Shown here: piece after piece, positions 43,778-52,520 of the stretch
How the letters are laid out: every line of letters begins with the position of its first letter
How positions within the stretch are numbered: position 1 is the stretch's first letter
NCBI GenBank assembly: GCA_044352985.1
Contig: JBILCU010000002.1
Coordinates: 186,001-250,000, forward strand
Direction of reading: 5' to 3'
From: JADJDM01 sp044352985
GTDB lineage: Bacteria; Bacteroidota; Bacteroidia; B-17B0; Aurantibacillaceae
DNA: 64,000 bases
Notes under the pieces: model-generated
Seen by the model: the letters and a program-made list of their open reading frames with translations, nothing else
What the model was told of the DNA's origin: nothing
Databases searched by the model: none
Made by a program: the position numbers and the translations under genes

Positions 43778-45064
43778 TTATCTATATTCTGTTGTGTCTA
43801 CATACATTGACATAGAAGCAATTTTTAACGTAAAATATTGAACACCATTTTTTAAAAAAATGGATGTTCCCCCAAATTGACCTGAAAAGGAAATTGGAAT
43901 ACTAGATCCTTCAGAAGGTAGAACTTCCACGCCTACAGTAAAATCCGAATCAAGCAATACATTGTAGTTATCTAGGTTTAATGAATGCCACCCCATCTTG
44001 GAAGGGATCCTGACTATAATGTTTTCATTCAAAAATGATTCGTTTGGACTATTCGCACGATTGAAATTTACCCTAAAAAAGATTGAATCAGAATTTGAGT
44101 TTATAGACTTAATATGAAATCCAATTGTTTTTACTCTATATTGATGATTTTTTCGGATACTATAAACATTTGAAAAACCAAAAGAATTTATCGAATCAGC
44201 TTTTATATCAAAGTTAGAAATACCATTATTAGCTCTTCGGCCAAATCTTTTAGAAGACTGTTTCTTTGAAACAATAACTACTTCGTTAAGTTGATTTATC
44301 TCCTCTTTTAAAATAATTTGACCTGACGCAACTAAGAATCCTAAATCTGAAACAGCTAAGGTTCTTCTCTGAAATCCAATTGACGAGAAAATTATACTGT
44401 CTTTAAAATCTAATGAATCGAGTAAAAGAATAAATCTTCCGTTGTAATCACATGTAGTGCCCTTATGACTAAATTTTAAAAATAAATTGACAAAAGGAAT
44501 AGTTTCTTGTTTTTCTGATACAATTGTTGCCGAAATACTGGATACACTATTATTTTGAAGCGATAAATTTTGAAATTGTGGATTTGATTTTACTGCTACT
44601 ACTAAATTATTTTGGATTGAAGTACTATCCGTTGTAATTGTATCAGATATTGAATCTGCTGGGATTGAATTTAGTCTATTAGGCTTTATTTTTCTTAACT
44701 GAACTTTCCAAGAATGTAATTTAATTTTATTCCTAACAATAGATAGAGAACCGATAATAGAACTGTCACTTTTCAATATGCCTTTAAAATACAAAGGATA
44801 ATCTTTTTCAATACTAAATGAGATTTTGTGCTTTGTTATTTTTATCGAATTTAAACTTATGCTATCTTTTAAATTATTAAAACTTTTCAGTCTACCAATA
44901 TGTTTCCCCCCTTCCGATTCAATTTGAATTACAATAATATTTGTATCACCTGAAATATCAAATGATGATTGCCATTCACCAATAAATGCAGTACTATTTT
45001 TTTGAGCGAACAATTGAGATGCAACAATTATTATAAACAGAAATATTAAAAAGTATCTAAGCAT
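43778..45064 (-). CDS. Exported carboxypeptidase-regulatory-like (CarboxypepD_reg) protein
   Basis: A 428-residue protein with a signal peptide (LRYFLIFLFIIIVASQLFAQ). Residues about 20-115 form a beta-domain found in stress-type Bacteroidota proteins (GEWQSSFDISGDTNIIVI). About 180-260 holds a CarboxypepD_reg-like domain (SATIVSEKQETIPFVNLFL, SIGFQRRTLAV, EEINQLNEVVIV). The C-terminus looks like another beta-sandwich. This type of protein usually meets outer-membrane transporters or surface anchors. It is separated from the ABC genes by 112 bp. Confidence 0.7.
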   Translation of the reverse strand: MLRYFLIFLFIIIVASQLFAQKNSTAFIGEWQSSFDISGDTNIIVIQIESEGGKHIGRLKSFNNLKDSISLNSIKITKHKISFSIEKDYPLYFKGILKSDSSIIGSLSIVRNKIKLHSWKVQLRKIKPNRLNSIPADSISDTITTDSTSIQNNLVVAVKSNPQFQNLSLQNNSVSSISATIVSEKQETIPFVNLFLKFSHKGTTCDYNGRFILLLDSLDFKDSIIFSSIGFQRRTLAVSDLGFLVASGQIILKEEINQLNEVVIVSKKQSSKRFGRRANNGISNFDIKADSINSFGFSNVYSIRKNHQYRVKTIGFHIKSINSNSDSIFFRVNFNRANSPNESFLNENIIVRIPSKMGWHSLNLDNYNVLLDSDFTVGVEVLPSEGSSIPISFSGQFGGTSIFLKNGVQYFTLKIASMSMYVDTTEYR

Positions 45065-45525
45065 TTCGTAAATGTCATATTACTCAAAGCTTTTTCAAAA
45101 CAATAGTTGTGAATTTGCGATTTAGTGGTTTAGATAATGTAATACTTGTTTTGAATGAAATGACTATAGTCTGTCTTTAACAGAATCTTGAATTATTTTT
45201 ACTTCATCAAAACTACATTTGAAAAATAAATTGCAGCCAATAAAATCCATCACGTTGGTTATATGAATATAATCTTATTGTACCACTGTGAATAACAATT
45301 ATAAAACCAGAAGTCGAAATAAGTTTATTATTTTGTAAGCATTTGTTGTTGTTACATTATTTTTAATTGAGATTAATAGTATATTGTTCAATAAATATTT
45401 TACTATAATAAAGGCTTGCCAAAATTTTGTCGACTTTGCAAATCGATGCTTCATCCTGAAATTAAAGTTATGAATTACGCTAAAAAGGAAGTAAATTGTA
45501 ACTATTGTATTTTGAAACATAACGA
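45065..45525. other. Intergenic gap, no gene seen
   Basis: 461 bp of very AT-rich sequence between the exported protein and the integrase. A 73-codon frame on the minus strand (45299-45520) has no recognisable features and a composition that fits chance. No clear hairpin or repeat. Confidence 0.6.
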
Positions 45526-46785
45526 TTAATAATTAGCCGTTTTGGAAACTGTTTTCAAATCATTAGCCTTAAATTTTTGTTCTAAAGCTTCCATTTCTCT
45601 GCTAATACGTTGAGGTAATATCTTACCGTAAATTTGAGTGGTACGCATATTTGCATGACCAAGCATACCACTTGTGGCTTCCATAGAAATGCCATTTGTA
45701 AGACAAACTGTTGTAGCAAATGTATGGCGCGCTAAGTGATGTGTTAGGGTTTTGTTTACACCACAAATAATTGCAACCTCTTTTAAAAATGCATTGAACG
45801 GTTGATTTGCTATCATTGGCAACAATGTGCCTTTCTCTTTGCATCTTGGATGCGATTGATATTTGTTAAGTATCTCAATTGCTTTAGGCAATAAAGGGAT
45901 GTTTGCTTGCACGCCCGTTTTTTGACGCTTAATGATTATCCATTTTTTACCATCAATACCGGGATGAATATTTAATGCGTTTAAATTGGCAGCATCTGTA
46001 TAAGCTAATCCAGTATAACAACTGAACACAAATAAATCTCTTACAATTTCTACTCGTGCAATATCAATTTGCTTGTTTTGAATTAATGCTAATTCATCTT
46101 CGGTTAAATAGCCTCTGTCCTTTTTTACAAAGCTTGGCTTGAACTTCATAAAAGGATCCTGTTTTAACCAATCATTACGAACTGCCATTGATGTTATTTT
46201 TCGAAAACGCTCAATGTGCTTCATTACTGTATTATTACCGCAAGGTTTTTGGTTTTCACCTGGTACATGAGTACGAAGGAACATTTCGAAATCCGTGAGG
46301 AATTTATAGTTTAACTGAGATAGAAACACATCTGTTGTATTCATTTTCTCTTTTAAAAACTCTACAACATACTTTTGGGTAGTAAAGTAATTTTTAGCTG
46401 TACCCCAAGCTAAGGTTCCGTTCATTGTATCATTATGATACTTGATGACCTCTAAAAGTGATTTTTGGGTGTCATCAATGCCAAGGAATTTTGATTTTAT
46501 TGCTTCTGCAGTAATCAACTTTTTATCAATTTGCATGGTGCGATAGCAGTTATGCAGCTCTGTTCTTACTTCAGCAATATAATTATTGAGTGCTTTAGTT
46601 TCAACATCAGTGCCCGTTACCAGTTCTTTGTTTTTATTCCATCTATCAACAGGAATGCGGTATTTAAGCGATATTTCTTTGCGCTGACCATCAACCGTAA
46701 TGCGTGCCATTAGTGGTGCTGAGCCATTGCTTAAACGCACCATGCGAGGAAAAAAGATTACTCCGAATGAATTTGGTGTTCTCAT
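45526..46785 (-). CDS. Tyrosine recombinase / phage-type integrase of the island
   Basis: A 419-residue protein from the ATG at 46785 (MRTPNSFGVIFFPRMVRLSN). The longer frame to 46950 covers the arm-type DNA sites and lacks conserved sequence. The N-terminal arm-binding part is followed by a SAM-like core-binding domain (DVFLSQLNYKFLTDFEMFLR). The catalytic domain holds Arg (SCYTGLAYTDAANL region), His-x-x-Arg (LTHHLARHTFATTVCL), a second His (GMLGHANMRTTQIYGK) and the Tyr nucleophile in QIYGK. It is of the Bacteroidota integrative-element class. It lies 450 bp from tRNA-Pro and is transcribed away from it. Confidence 0.93.
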   Translation of the reverse strand: MRTPNSFGVIFFPRMVRLSNGSAPLMARITVDGQRKEISLKYRIPVDRWNKNKELVTGTDVETKALNNYIAEVRTELHNCYRTMQIDKKLITAEAIKSKFLGIDDTQKSLLEVIKYHNDTMNGTLAWGTAKNYFTTQKYVVEFLKEKMNTTDVFLSQLNYKFLTDFEMFLRTHVPGENQKPCGNNTVMKHIERFRKITSMAVRNDWLKQDPFMKFKPSFVKKDRGYLTEDELALIQNKQIDIARVEIVRDLFVFSCYTGLAYTDAANLNALNIHPGIDGKKWIIIKRQKTGVQANIPLLPKAIEILNKYQSHPRCKEKGTLLPMIANQPFNAFLKEVAIICGVNKTLTHHLARHTFATTVCLTNGISMEATSGMLGHANMRTTQIYGKILPQRISREMEALEQKFKANDLKTVSKTANY

Positions 46786-46825
46786 TGTTTCTTGTTTTAA
46801 AAGGTTTGTAAATGATTTTCCAAAA

Positions 46826-46946
46826 TGGACACCAGTGTACACCACAAACCATTTGACACAACGAGCTAACTGCCTGATAATAGGGGCGAAATAGCTAATT
46901 GGTGTCCAAATATAAAACAAGCTAATGGACACCAAAATGGACACCA
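46826..46946. promoter_or_regulatory. Repeated TGGACACCA sites upstream of the integrase (arm-type sites?)
   Basis: TGGACACCA occurs exactly at 46826-46834, 46926-46934 and 46938-46946, and inverted at 46900-46908. Near matches are at 46836-46844 (TGTACACCA) and 47131-47139 (TGGACACCT). One near match lies at the other island end, 17584-17592. Such short repeats near the core site suit the arm-binding domain of the integrase. This region also carries the integrase promoter. Confidence 0.55.
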
Positions 46947-46991
46947 ACAAACTGAAATGTTTTGATATTGATTGATAGGATTGGAAATTAA

Positions 46992-47023
46992 AAAGCCTGT
47001 AAATTTTAGGATTTACAGGCTTT
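46992..47023. terminator. Strong hairpin terminator next to the middle tRNA-like fragment
   Basis: Perfect 13-bp stem AAAGCCTGTAAAT / ATTTACAGGCTTT with a 6-nt loop. Its position beside a tRNA-like fragment copies the arrangement at the left island end. Confidence 0.75.
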
Positions 47024-47046
47024 CAATTTTGAAACATAAGTTTCAA

Positions 47047-47062
47047 GTCGGGGCGGCAAGAT
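47047..47062. other. Third tRNA-Pro-like fragment (old att site?)
   Basis: GTCGGGGCGGCAAGAT differs in two of 16 positions from the tRNA-Pro end GTCGGGGTGGCCAGAT at 47242. It lies about 195 bp inside the intact tRNA and is preceded by a hairpin terminator. It may be a degenerate attachment site from an earlier insertion. Confidence 0.5.
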
Positions 47063-47182
47063 GTTTGCGCCCTTATAAAAGCCTTATCAATTAACGGTTA
47101 CAAAACATTTACAGTTTAAAGTATCCTAATTGGACACCTGCATTTTTTTGCAATTTGAAAGATTTTGAAGGCTTAGAAAATG

Positions 47183-47216
47183 AAAAAAGCCCACAAAACT
47201 TTCATCTTGTAGGCTT
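47183..47216 (-). terminator. Terminator-like hairpin downstream of tRNA-Pro
   Basis: AAGCC-c-ACAA (47187-47196) pairs with TTGT-a-GGCTT (47207-47216), with an A run on the left that becomes a T run on the minus strand. It is placed to end the tRNA transcript. Another small stem, AGAGG/CCTCT, follows at 47224-47239. Confidence 0.6.
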
Positions 47217-47241
47217 ACTTTTTAGAGGGTTTAACCTCTGT

Positions 47242-47254
47242 GTCGGGGTGGCCA
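47242..47254. other. attR/attB candidate within tRNA-Pro
   Basis: GTCGGGGTGGCCA, identical to 17499-17511, covers the acceptor stem and the end of the T arm of tRNA-Pro. Integration here preserves the whole tRNA sequence on the right. Confidence 0.75.
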
Positions 47255-47316
47255 GATTCGAACTGACGACCTCCACATCCCAAATGTGGCGCGATACCGG
47301 GCTACGCTACACCCCG
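47243..47316 (-). tRNA. tRNA-Pro (anticodon TGG)
   Basis: 74 nt. Acceptor stem CGGGGTG / CACCCCG with discriminator A, D-arm GTAGCGTAGCCCGGTATCGC, anticodon loop TTTGGGA in the stem CCACA/TGTGG, and T-loop TTCGAAT. CCA is not encoded. It is the integration target of the island. Confidence 0.95.
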
Positions 47317-47364
47317 AACTTTTTGCCTTGCCTCTCTGCAGCGAGGCAACTCCAGTTTAATGTG

Positions 47365-47453
47365 CGGTGAGGGAGGGATTCGAACCCTCGGTACAGTTTA
47401 ACCCGTACGACAGTTTAGCAAACTGTTCCTTTAGGCCTCTCAGGCACCTCACC
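47365..47453 (-). tRNA. tRNA-Ser (anticodon GCT)
   Basis: 89 nt with acceptor stem GGTGAGG / CCTCACC, discriminator G, anticodon loop with GCT in the stem ACAGTT/AACTGT, a long variable arm (GTACGGGTTAAACTGTAC), and T-loop TTCGAAT. It lies 48 bp upstream of tRNA-Pro on the same strand, so both are one transcript. Confidence 0.95.
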
Positions 47454-47666
47454 GTTTTCATTAAAACGGGCTGCAAATGTAATAAGTGTAAATTGAAAAT
47501 ACAAATTTTTAAAAAATTAAGTTGAAAATAAATTCCATTTTATATTTCGTCAACTTTTTAAAATTACGCGTGTAATTTTCTTTTTATTACAAAACATGCT
47601 TAAAATCAACAGATAAAATAAGCATTACTACTGAATTTAATTAACTCAACAAGTAATTATGTAGTC

Positions 47667-48434
47667 ATGTTTCTCAAATTATTGTTTGATTTTTTTGAAC
47701 GTATTGGCATAGGTTCTGAGTTCGCTTTTCGTTTTTTTAAAGAAGCAATTTTCCCTCGTTATGAATTTAAAGAAACAATAAGACAAGCCTATTTTGTTGG
47801 TTATAAATCATTTCCTCTTGTTGGTTTAACTGCATTTATAATGGGGCTTGTAATTACTATTCAATCTCGGCCCACTTTAGTAGAATTTGGCGCTGAAGAC
47901 TGGTTACCTAAAATGGTATCTATTTCATTAATAAGAGAAATTTCTCCGGTAATAACAGCATTAATTTGTGCCGGCAAAATAGGTTCGGGAATGGGTGCTG
48001 AAATTGGCTCTATGAAAGTAACAGAGCAAATTGATGCAATGGATGTTTCTGGCACTAATCCATATAAATACCTTGTTGTAACTAGAGTTACGGCAACCAC
48101 ATTAATGATTCCATTACTGGCTATACTTGGCGATGCTGTTTCACTTTACGGTGCTTATTTAGGCTGTAATCTTCGTGGCCAAATCAGTTGGCAATTGTAT
48201 TGGAATCAGGTTTTTGAAACCCTTACGTTTGGCGATGTTTTACCCTCAGTAATTAAAACTTTTTTCTTTGGTTATGCTATTGGCATAATCGGTTGTTTTA
48301 AAGGTTATACTACCACTCATGGCACCGAAGGTGTTGGTCGTTCTGCAAATTCTGCCGTAGTTGTTGCCTCACTAATGATTTTCATCATCGACCTTCTTGC
48401 AGTTCAAATAATAGATATGCTCAACCTTACTTAA
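47667..48434 (+). CDS. mlaE: MlaE-family ABC permease (phospholipid transport)
   Basis: A 255-residue permease with five to six membrane helices. The MlaE/Ttg2B-type segment is FPLVGLTAFIMGLVITIQSR, with ALICAGKIGSGMGAEIGSM as the conserved coupling loop and GTEGVGRSANSAVVVAS near the end. It transports phospholipids between inner and outer membranes with MlaF and MlaD. The gene starts at ATG 47667, 213 bp past the tRNA-Ser, and is followed by mlaF after 11 bp. Confidence 0.93.
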   Translation: MFLKLLFDFFERIGIGSEFAFRFFKEAIFPRYEFKETIRQAYFVGYKSFPLVGLTAFIMGLVITIQSRPTLVEFGAEDWLPKMVSISLIREISPVITALICAGKIGSGMGAEIGSMKVTEQIDAMDVSGTNPYKYLVVTRVTATTLMIPLLAILGDAVSLYGAYLGCNLRGQISWQLYWNQVFETLTFGDVLPSVIKTFFFGYAIGIIGCFKGYTTTHGTEGVGRSANSAVVVASLMIFIIDLLAVQIIDMLNLT

Positions 48435-48445
48435 TTACATTTTAT

Positions 48446-49183
48446 ATGAATAACCCAGAAACCGTAATTAAAATTGAGCATCTATTTAAATCTTTTGGAT
48501 CCAATCATGTATTAAATGATTTTAATATGGAATTAAATAAAGGAGAGAATCTTGCTGTAATTGGAAAATCAGGCTCGGGGAAATCAGTACTTATTAAATG
48601 TATAATTGGTTTATTAAAAGTTGATTCGGGTTACATTAATGTACTTGGAAAAGATATAAGTAAGTTGAGCAATAAAGAACTAGATCTACTACGCATTAAA
48701 GTAGCTTTTCTGTTTCAAAGTAATGCATTGTACGATTCCATGTCGGTTCGCGAAAATTTAGAGTTTCCTTTAAGAAGACATAATGGTTCTGTGAAATACG
48801 ATAATATGAATTCATTGGTAGAGCAAGTACTAGATGATGTAGGATTAAGACATACTATAAACATGATGCCATCGGAATTATCCGGAGGAATGAAAAAACG
48901 AATCGCTTTAGCTAGAACCCTAATAATGAAACCTGAAATTATTTTATACGACGAACCAACAACCGGTCTCGACCCAATAACAGCAAGGGAAATAAGTCAA
49001 TTAATACTCAATGTACAAAGGCATTATAAAACTTCTTCAATAATTATTTCTCATGATTTAAGCTGTGTAAAATTAACTTCTAACAAGATCATACTTCTCA
49101 TAAATGGTAAAAACTATACGGAAGGTACATTTGATGATTTCACAAAAAGTAAAGACAAGGAAATTTCTAATTTTTTCGGTTAA
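48446..49183 (+). CDS. mlaF: MlaF-family ABC ATPase
   Basis: A 245-residue ATPase. Walker A is LAVIGKSGSGKSVLIKC, the Q-loop is AFLFQSNALYDSMSV, the signature is PSELSGGMKKRIALAR, Walker B is IILYDEPTTGLDPITARE and the H-loop is IIISHDL. It powers lipid transport by the MlaE-type permease. It ends 3 bp before the mlaD start. Confidence 0.95.
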   Translation: MNNPETVIKIEHLFKSFGSNHVLNDFNMELNKGENLAVIGKSGSGKSVLIKCIIGLLKVDSGYINVLGKDISKLSNKELDLLRIKVAFLFQSNALYDSMSVRENLEFPLRRHNGSVKYDNMNSLVEQVLDDVGLRHTINMMPSELSGGMKKRIALARTLIMKPEIILYDEPTTGLDPITAREISQLILNVQRHYKTSSIIISHDLSCVKLTSNKIILLINGKNYTEGTFDDFTKSKDKEISNFFG

Positions 49184-49186
49184 GAA

Positions 49187-50140
49187 ATGAATAGCGTAAT
49201 TACACGAAATATAAAACTTGGTATTTTTATACTGTCTGGCACTTTATTTTTTTTAGTGTTGCTTTATTTTATTGGAAGCAAACGAAGTATTTTTTACTCA
49301 ACCATTAAAATCAAAGCGCAATTTTTTAACGCTGAAGGTTTAATGCGCGGCAATAGTGTTAGGCTTTCAGGAATAAACATTGGAACTGTTGAAAGTGTTT
49401 CTATCATTAATGATTCAACCGTTTTGGTGGAAATGATTGTTCAAAAATCGGTTAAGGAACACATTAAAAAAAATTCGGTTGCAAGTATTGGCACTGATGG
49501 ATTAATGGGAAACAAACTTGTCAATATAGCTTCAGTTAATGAATATGCAAAAACAATAAGTGAGGGCGATGAATTAATAACATACAAAGGAATTAATTCG
49601 AATGATATGGTGAAAACACTTTCAGTTACCAATGAAAATATTAAAAACATTACAACCGATTTAAAAGAAATTGTTTCAAAAATGAATCAGGAATCTTCTA
49701 TTTTAAATTTAATGTCGGATAAAAACACAAAAAACAACATTCAATCAATCATATTAAATTTAAATGAAAGTAGTAAACATGCTAAAGAGTTCACATTTCA
49801 ATTAAATGTATTAAGTGAAAATATAAATCAAGGAAAAGGCACATTGGGATTATTGGCCAAGAACAATCAAGTAGAAAAAAACGTTTTTGAAACAATTGCA
49901 GCTTTGCAACAGGCAACAAAAAATATCAATACCAGTGTTGAAGAAATTAATCAAGTAACTACTCAAGTAAAATCAGGTAATGGAACAATTGGATCTTTGG
50001 TTTATGATACGTTGATGGTTAAAAAACTAAACAATATCATCATTAATACAGAAAACGCCTCAAAATACCTGGCTGAAAACATGGAAGCGCTCCAACACAC
50101 ATTTTTATTGAGAAAACAGTTCAAAAAGAAATCAAAATAA
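49187..50140 (+). CDS. mlaD: MlaD-family MCE protein
   Basis: A 317-residue protein with an N-terminal membrane anchor (LGIFILSGTLFFLVLLYFIG) and one MCE domain (AQFFNAEGLMRGNSVRLSGI, NIGTVESVSI). The C-terminus is a long helical region (SVTNENIKNITTDLKEI and more) that probably forms a tube or coil in the periplasm. It gives substrate passage between membranes with the ATPase and permease. It starts 3 bp after mlaF. Confidence 0.92.
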   Translation: MNSVITRNIKLGIFILSGTLFFLVLLYFIGSKRSIFYSTIKIKAQFFNAEGLMRGNSVRLSGINIGTVESVSIINDSTVLVEMIVQKSVKEHIKKNSVASIGTDGLMGNKLVNIASVNEYAKTISEGDELITYKGINSNDMVKTLSVTNENIKNITTDLKEIVSKMNQESSILNLMSDKNTKNNIQSIILNLNESSKHAKEFTFQLNVLSENINQGKGTLGLLAKNNQVEKNVFETIAALQQATKNINTSVEEINQVTTQVKSGNGTIGSLVYDTLMVKKLNNIIINTENASKYLAENMEALQHTFLLRKQFKKKSK

Positions 50141-50220
50141 CTGTTTTGAAATAGCTACTCTTTAGCGCTAGTTTGAACTAAAATTTGGTAAATAGCGACA
50201 GAACTTAGAAAATATCTAAG

Positions 50221-50228
50221 TATATTTG
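50221..50228 (+). promoter_or_regulatory. Promoter -7 box of ffh
   Basis: TATATTTG, an exact TAnnTTTG match, ends 19 bp before the ffh ATG. A short inverted repeat CTTAG/CTAAG (about 50204-50220) sits just before it. No clear -33 box. Confidence 0.5.
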
Positions 50229-50247
50229 TTTTCCAATTTTTTACTTC

Positions 50248-51585
50248 ATGTTTAATAACTTATCCGATAAGATAGAAAGAGCCTTTAAAGTTTTAAAAGG
50301 TCAAGGAAAAATCACTGAAATTAACGTTGCAGAAACCATGAAAGAAGTTCGTAAAGCATTATTGGATGCTGACGTTAACTTCAAAGTGGCAAAACAATTC
50401 ACTGATACCATTAAGGAAAAAGCTCTTGGGCAAAATGTTTTAACATCCATTTCTCCTGGGCAATTATTAATCAAGATTACACGTGATGAGTTAGCTCAGT
50501 TGATGGGTGGCGAAAAATCCGACATAAAACTCAACAACAATCCAACTATTATTTTAATGTCGGGATTACAGGGTTCTGGTAAAACAACTTTCTCTGGAAA
50601 ACTTGCTAATCACTTAAAAACAAAAAGAGGCAAAAAACCTTTGTTAGTTGCTTGTGATATCTATCGTCCGGCTGCTATTGATCAATTACATGTGTTAGGT
50701 GAACAAATTGGTGTAGAAGTATTTTCCGATAGAGAAAGCAAAGATCCGGTAAGTATTTCAAAACGAGCGATTAAACAAGCTAAGGAAAACGGAAACTCCG
50801 TTGTGATTATAGATACTGCTGGTCGTTTGGCGATTGACGAACAAATGATGAACGAAATTGCATTGGTGAAAAAAGAAGTTCAGCCCGATGAAATTTTGTT
50901 TGTAGTTGATTCCATGACCGGACAAGATGCTGTAAATACAGCTAAAGCATTTAACGACAGACTGGATTTTGATGGTGTTGTATTAACTAAGTTAGATGGT
51001 GATACACGAGGTGGTGCTGCATTATCCATTAAATCGGTAGTTAACAAGCCCATTAAATTTATTGGTACTGGCGAAAAAATGGAAGCTATCGATGTGTTCC
51101 ATCCTGATCGTATGGCTGACCGTATTTTGGGAATGGGTGATGTTGTAACTTTAGTAGAACGAGCTCAGGAACAATTTGACGAAGAAGAGGCTAGAAAACT
51201 CTCTAAAAAAATTGCAAAAAACCAATTTGGCTTTAACGATTTCTTATCTCAAATGCAGCAGATTAAAAAGATGGGAAATATCAAAGATTTAATTGGTATG
51301 ATTCCCGGAGTTGGTAAAGCGGTGAAAGATATGGATATTAACGAAGATGCCTTTAAATCGATTGAAGCAATTATCCATTCGATGACTCCACTTGAACGTG
51401 AAAAACCTGAATTATTGAATGGCAGCAGAAGAGCTCGAATTGCAAAAGGAAGCGGAACAAGTATTCAAGAAGTAAACAAATTGATTAAACAATTTGATGA
51501 TACGCGTAAAATGATGCGTATGATGCAAGATAAAGATGCCATGGCTAAAATGATGCGTAATATGCCTAAAATGGGTAACCAATAA
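50248..51585 (+). CDS. ffh: Signal recognition particle protein Ffh
   Basis: A 445-residue GTPase with the N domain at the start, G domain motifs MSGLQGSGKTTFSGKLANH, DTAGRL and TKLDGDTRGG, and a Met-rich M domain at its end (MMRMMQDKDAMAKMMRNMPK). It binds 4.5S RNA and signal peptides and hands ribosome-nascent chains to FtsY. The gene stands downstream of the mla operon after 107 bp, with its own promoter box. Confidence 0.96.
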   Translation: MFNNLSDKIERAFKVLKGQGKITEINVAETMKEVRKALLDADVNFKVAKQFTDTIKEKALGQNVLTSISPGQLLIKITRDELAQLMGGEKSDIKLNNNPTIILMSGLQGSGKTTFSGKLANHLKTKRGKKPLLVACDIYRPAAIDQLHVLGEQIGVEVFSDRESKDPVSISKRAIKQAKENGNSVVIIDTAGRLAIDEQMMNEIALVKKEVQPDEILFVVDSMTGQDAVNTAKAFNDRLDFDGVVLTKLDGDTRGGAALSIKSVVNKPIKFIGTGEKMEAIDVFHPDRMADRILGMGDVVTLVERAQEQFDEEEARKLSKKIAKNQFGFNDFLSQMQQIKKMGNIKDLIGMIPGVGKAVKDMDINEDAFKSIEAIIHSMTPLEREKPELLNGSRRARIAKGSGTSIQEVNKLIKQFDDTRKMMRMMQDKDAMAKMMRNMPKMGNQ

Positions 51586-51611
51586 AATTGATGGTATCAA
51601 AAATAGAACAA

Positions 51612-52490
51612 ATGAATATCATCGACGGCAAAAAAATATCTCTCGAATTACAAGATGAAATTGCTAACGAAGTAATTTTATTAAAACAACAAGGTAAAAA
51701 AACACCTCATTTAGCGGCAATTTTAGTTGGCAATGACGGTGGTAGTGAAACCTATGTTGCGAGTAAAATAAAATCGTGTGAACGTGTTGGATTTAACTCT
51801 ACACTCATTCGCCATCCGGAATATGTAACCGAAGACAGATTGTTACAGTCAGTTAAGGAACTCAACGAAAACCCTGACATTGATGGCTTTATTGTTCAGT
51901 TGCCGTTGCCTCGTCACATTAACGAGCATAAAGTAATTGAATCTATTTTGCCTTCAAAAGATGTGGATGGTTTTCATCCCATTAACATTGGCAGAATGGT
52001 TTTAAATCTTCCTTGTTATGTGAGCGCTACGCCATACGGAATAGTTCATCTTCTTGAAAAATACAATGTAGAAACTTCCGGTAAGCATTGTGTTGTAATT
52101 GGCAGAAGCCATATTGTAGGCTCTCCGTTAAGTATTTTAATGGCCAAAAACACCCATTTAGGCAATTGTACGGTTACACTGTGTCACAGTAAAACGGTTG
52201 ATTTAAAATCACATACATTAAAAGCAGATATTTTAATTTGCGCATTAGGTAGCCCTGAATTTGTTACAGCAGATATGGTTAAAGAAGGGGCTGTAATTAT
52301 TGATGTAGGTACAACTAGGGTTGCCAGCACAGAAACCAAATCAGGATTTAAATTAAAAGGAGATGTAAAATTTGATGAAGTAGCTCTTAAGTGTTCTATG
52401 ATTACTCCTGTGCCAGGTGGAGTTGGCCCAATGACAATTGCTTCTTTGCTTAGAAACACATTACTTGCTGCAAAAAAAGTAATTTACTGA
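51612..52490 (+). CDS. folD: Methylenetetrahydrofolate dehydrogenase/cyclohydrolase
   Basis: A 292-residue protein beginning MNIIDGKKISLEL. Earlier in-frame starts at 51588 and 51591 add a few residues of no known role. Features include ETYVASKIKSCERVGFNS (the catalytic YxxxK), IDGFIVQLPLPRHINEH, KDVDGFHPINIGR, and GRSHIVGSPLS for NADP binding. It interconverts methylene-, methenyl- and formyl-THF. It lies directly after ffh, and the next gene is convergent. Confidence 0.95.
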   Translation: MNIIDGKKISLELQDEIANEVILLKQQGKKTPHLAAILVGNDGGSETYVASKIKSCERVGFNSTLIRHPEYVTEDRLLQSVKELNENPDIDGFIVQLPLPRHINEHKVIESILPSKDVDGFHPINIGRMVLNLPCYVSATPYGIVHLLEKYNVETSGKHCVVIGRSHIVGSPLSILMAKNTHLGNCTVTLCHSKTVDLKSHTLKADILICALGSPEFVTADMVKEGAVIIDVGTTRVASTETKSGFKLKGDVKFDEVALKCSMITPVPGGVGPMTIASLLRNTLLAAKKVIY

Positions 52491-52520
52491 TCTTGGAATT
52501 CCGGGATTGATGAAATTAAC

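Larger units (their letters stand above)
17499..47254. mobile_element. Integrative genomic island in tRNA-Pro (about 29.7 kb)
   Basis: The boundaries are the 13-bp direct repeat. A tyrosine recombinase gene lies next to the intact tRNA. Inside are typical mobile-element genes (HTH excisionase-like, winged-helix and DnaC-like replication proteins, RteC, DUF6943-like) and two likely defence operons. No relaxase or conjugation machinery is visible, so it would need a helper to move between cells or is a decayed element. A third tRNA-like fragment at 47047 leaves the exact right end uncertain (about 47.05 or 47.25 kb). Confidence 0.72.

Noticed and set aside
45299..45520. 73-codon minus-strand frame
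   Set aside because: It is AT-rich with no motif, no promoter and no plausible partner; a chance frame is more likely.
46786..46950. N-terminal extension of the integrase to 46950
   Set aside because: The extension covers the repeated TGGACACCA sites and does not resemble an arm-binding domain; the ATG at 46785 starts with a typical integrase N-terminus.
47155..47370. Small open frame over the tRNA-Pro region
   Set aside because: It is a frame through a tRNA gene and terminators; no protein-like features.
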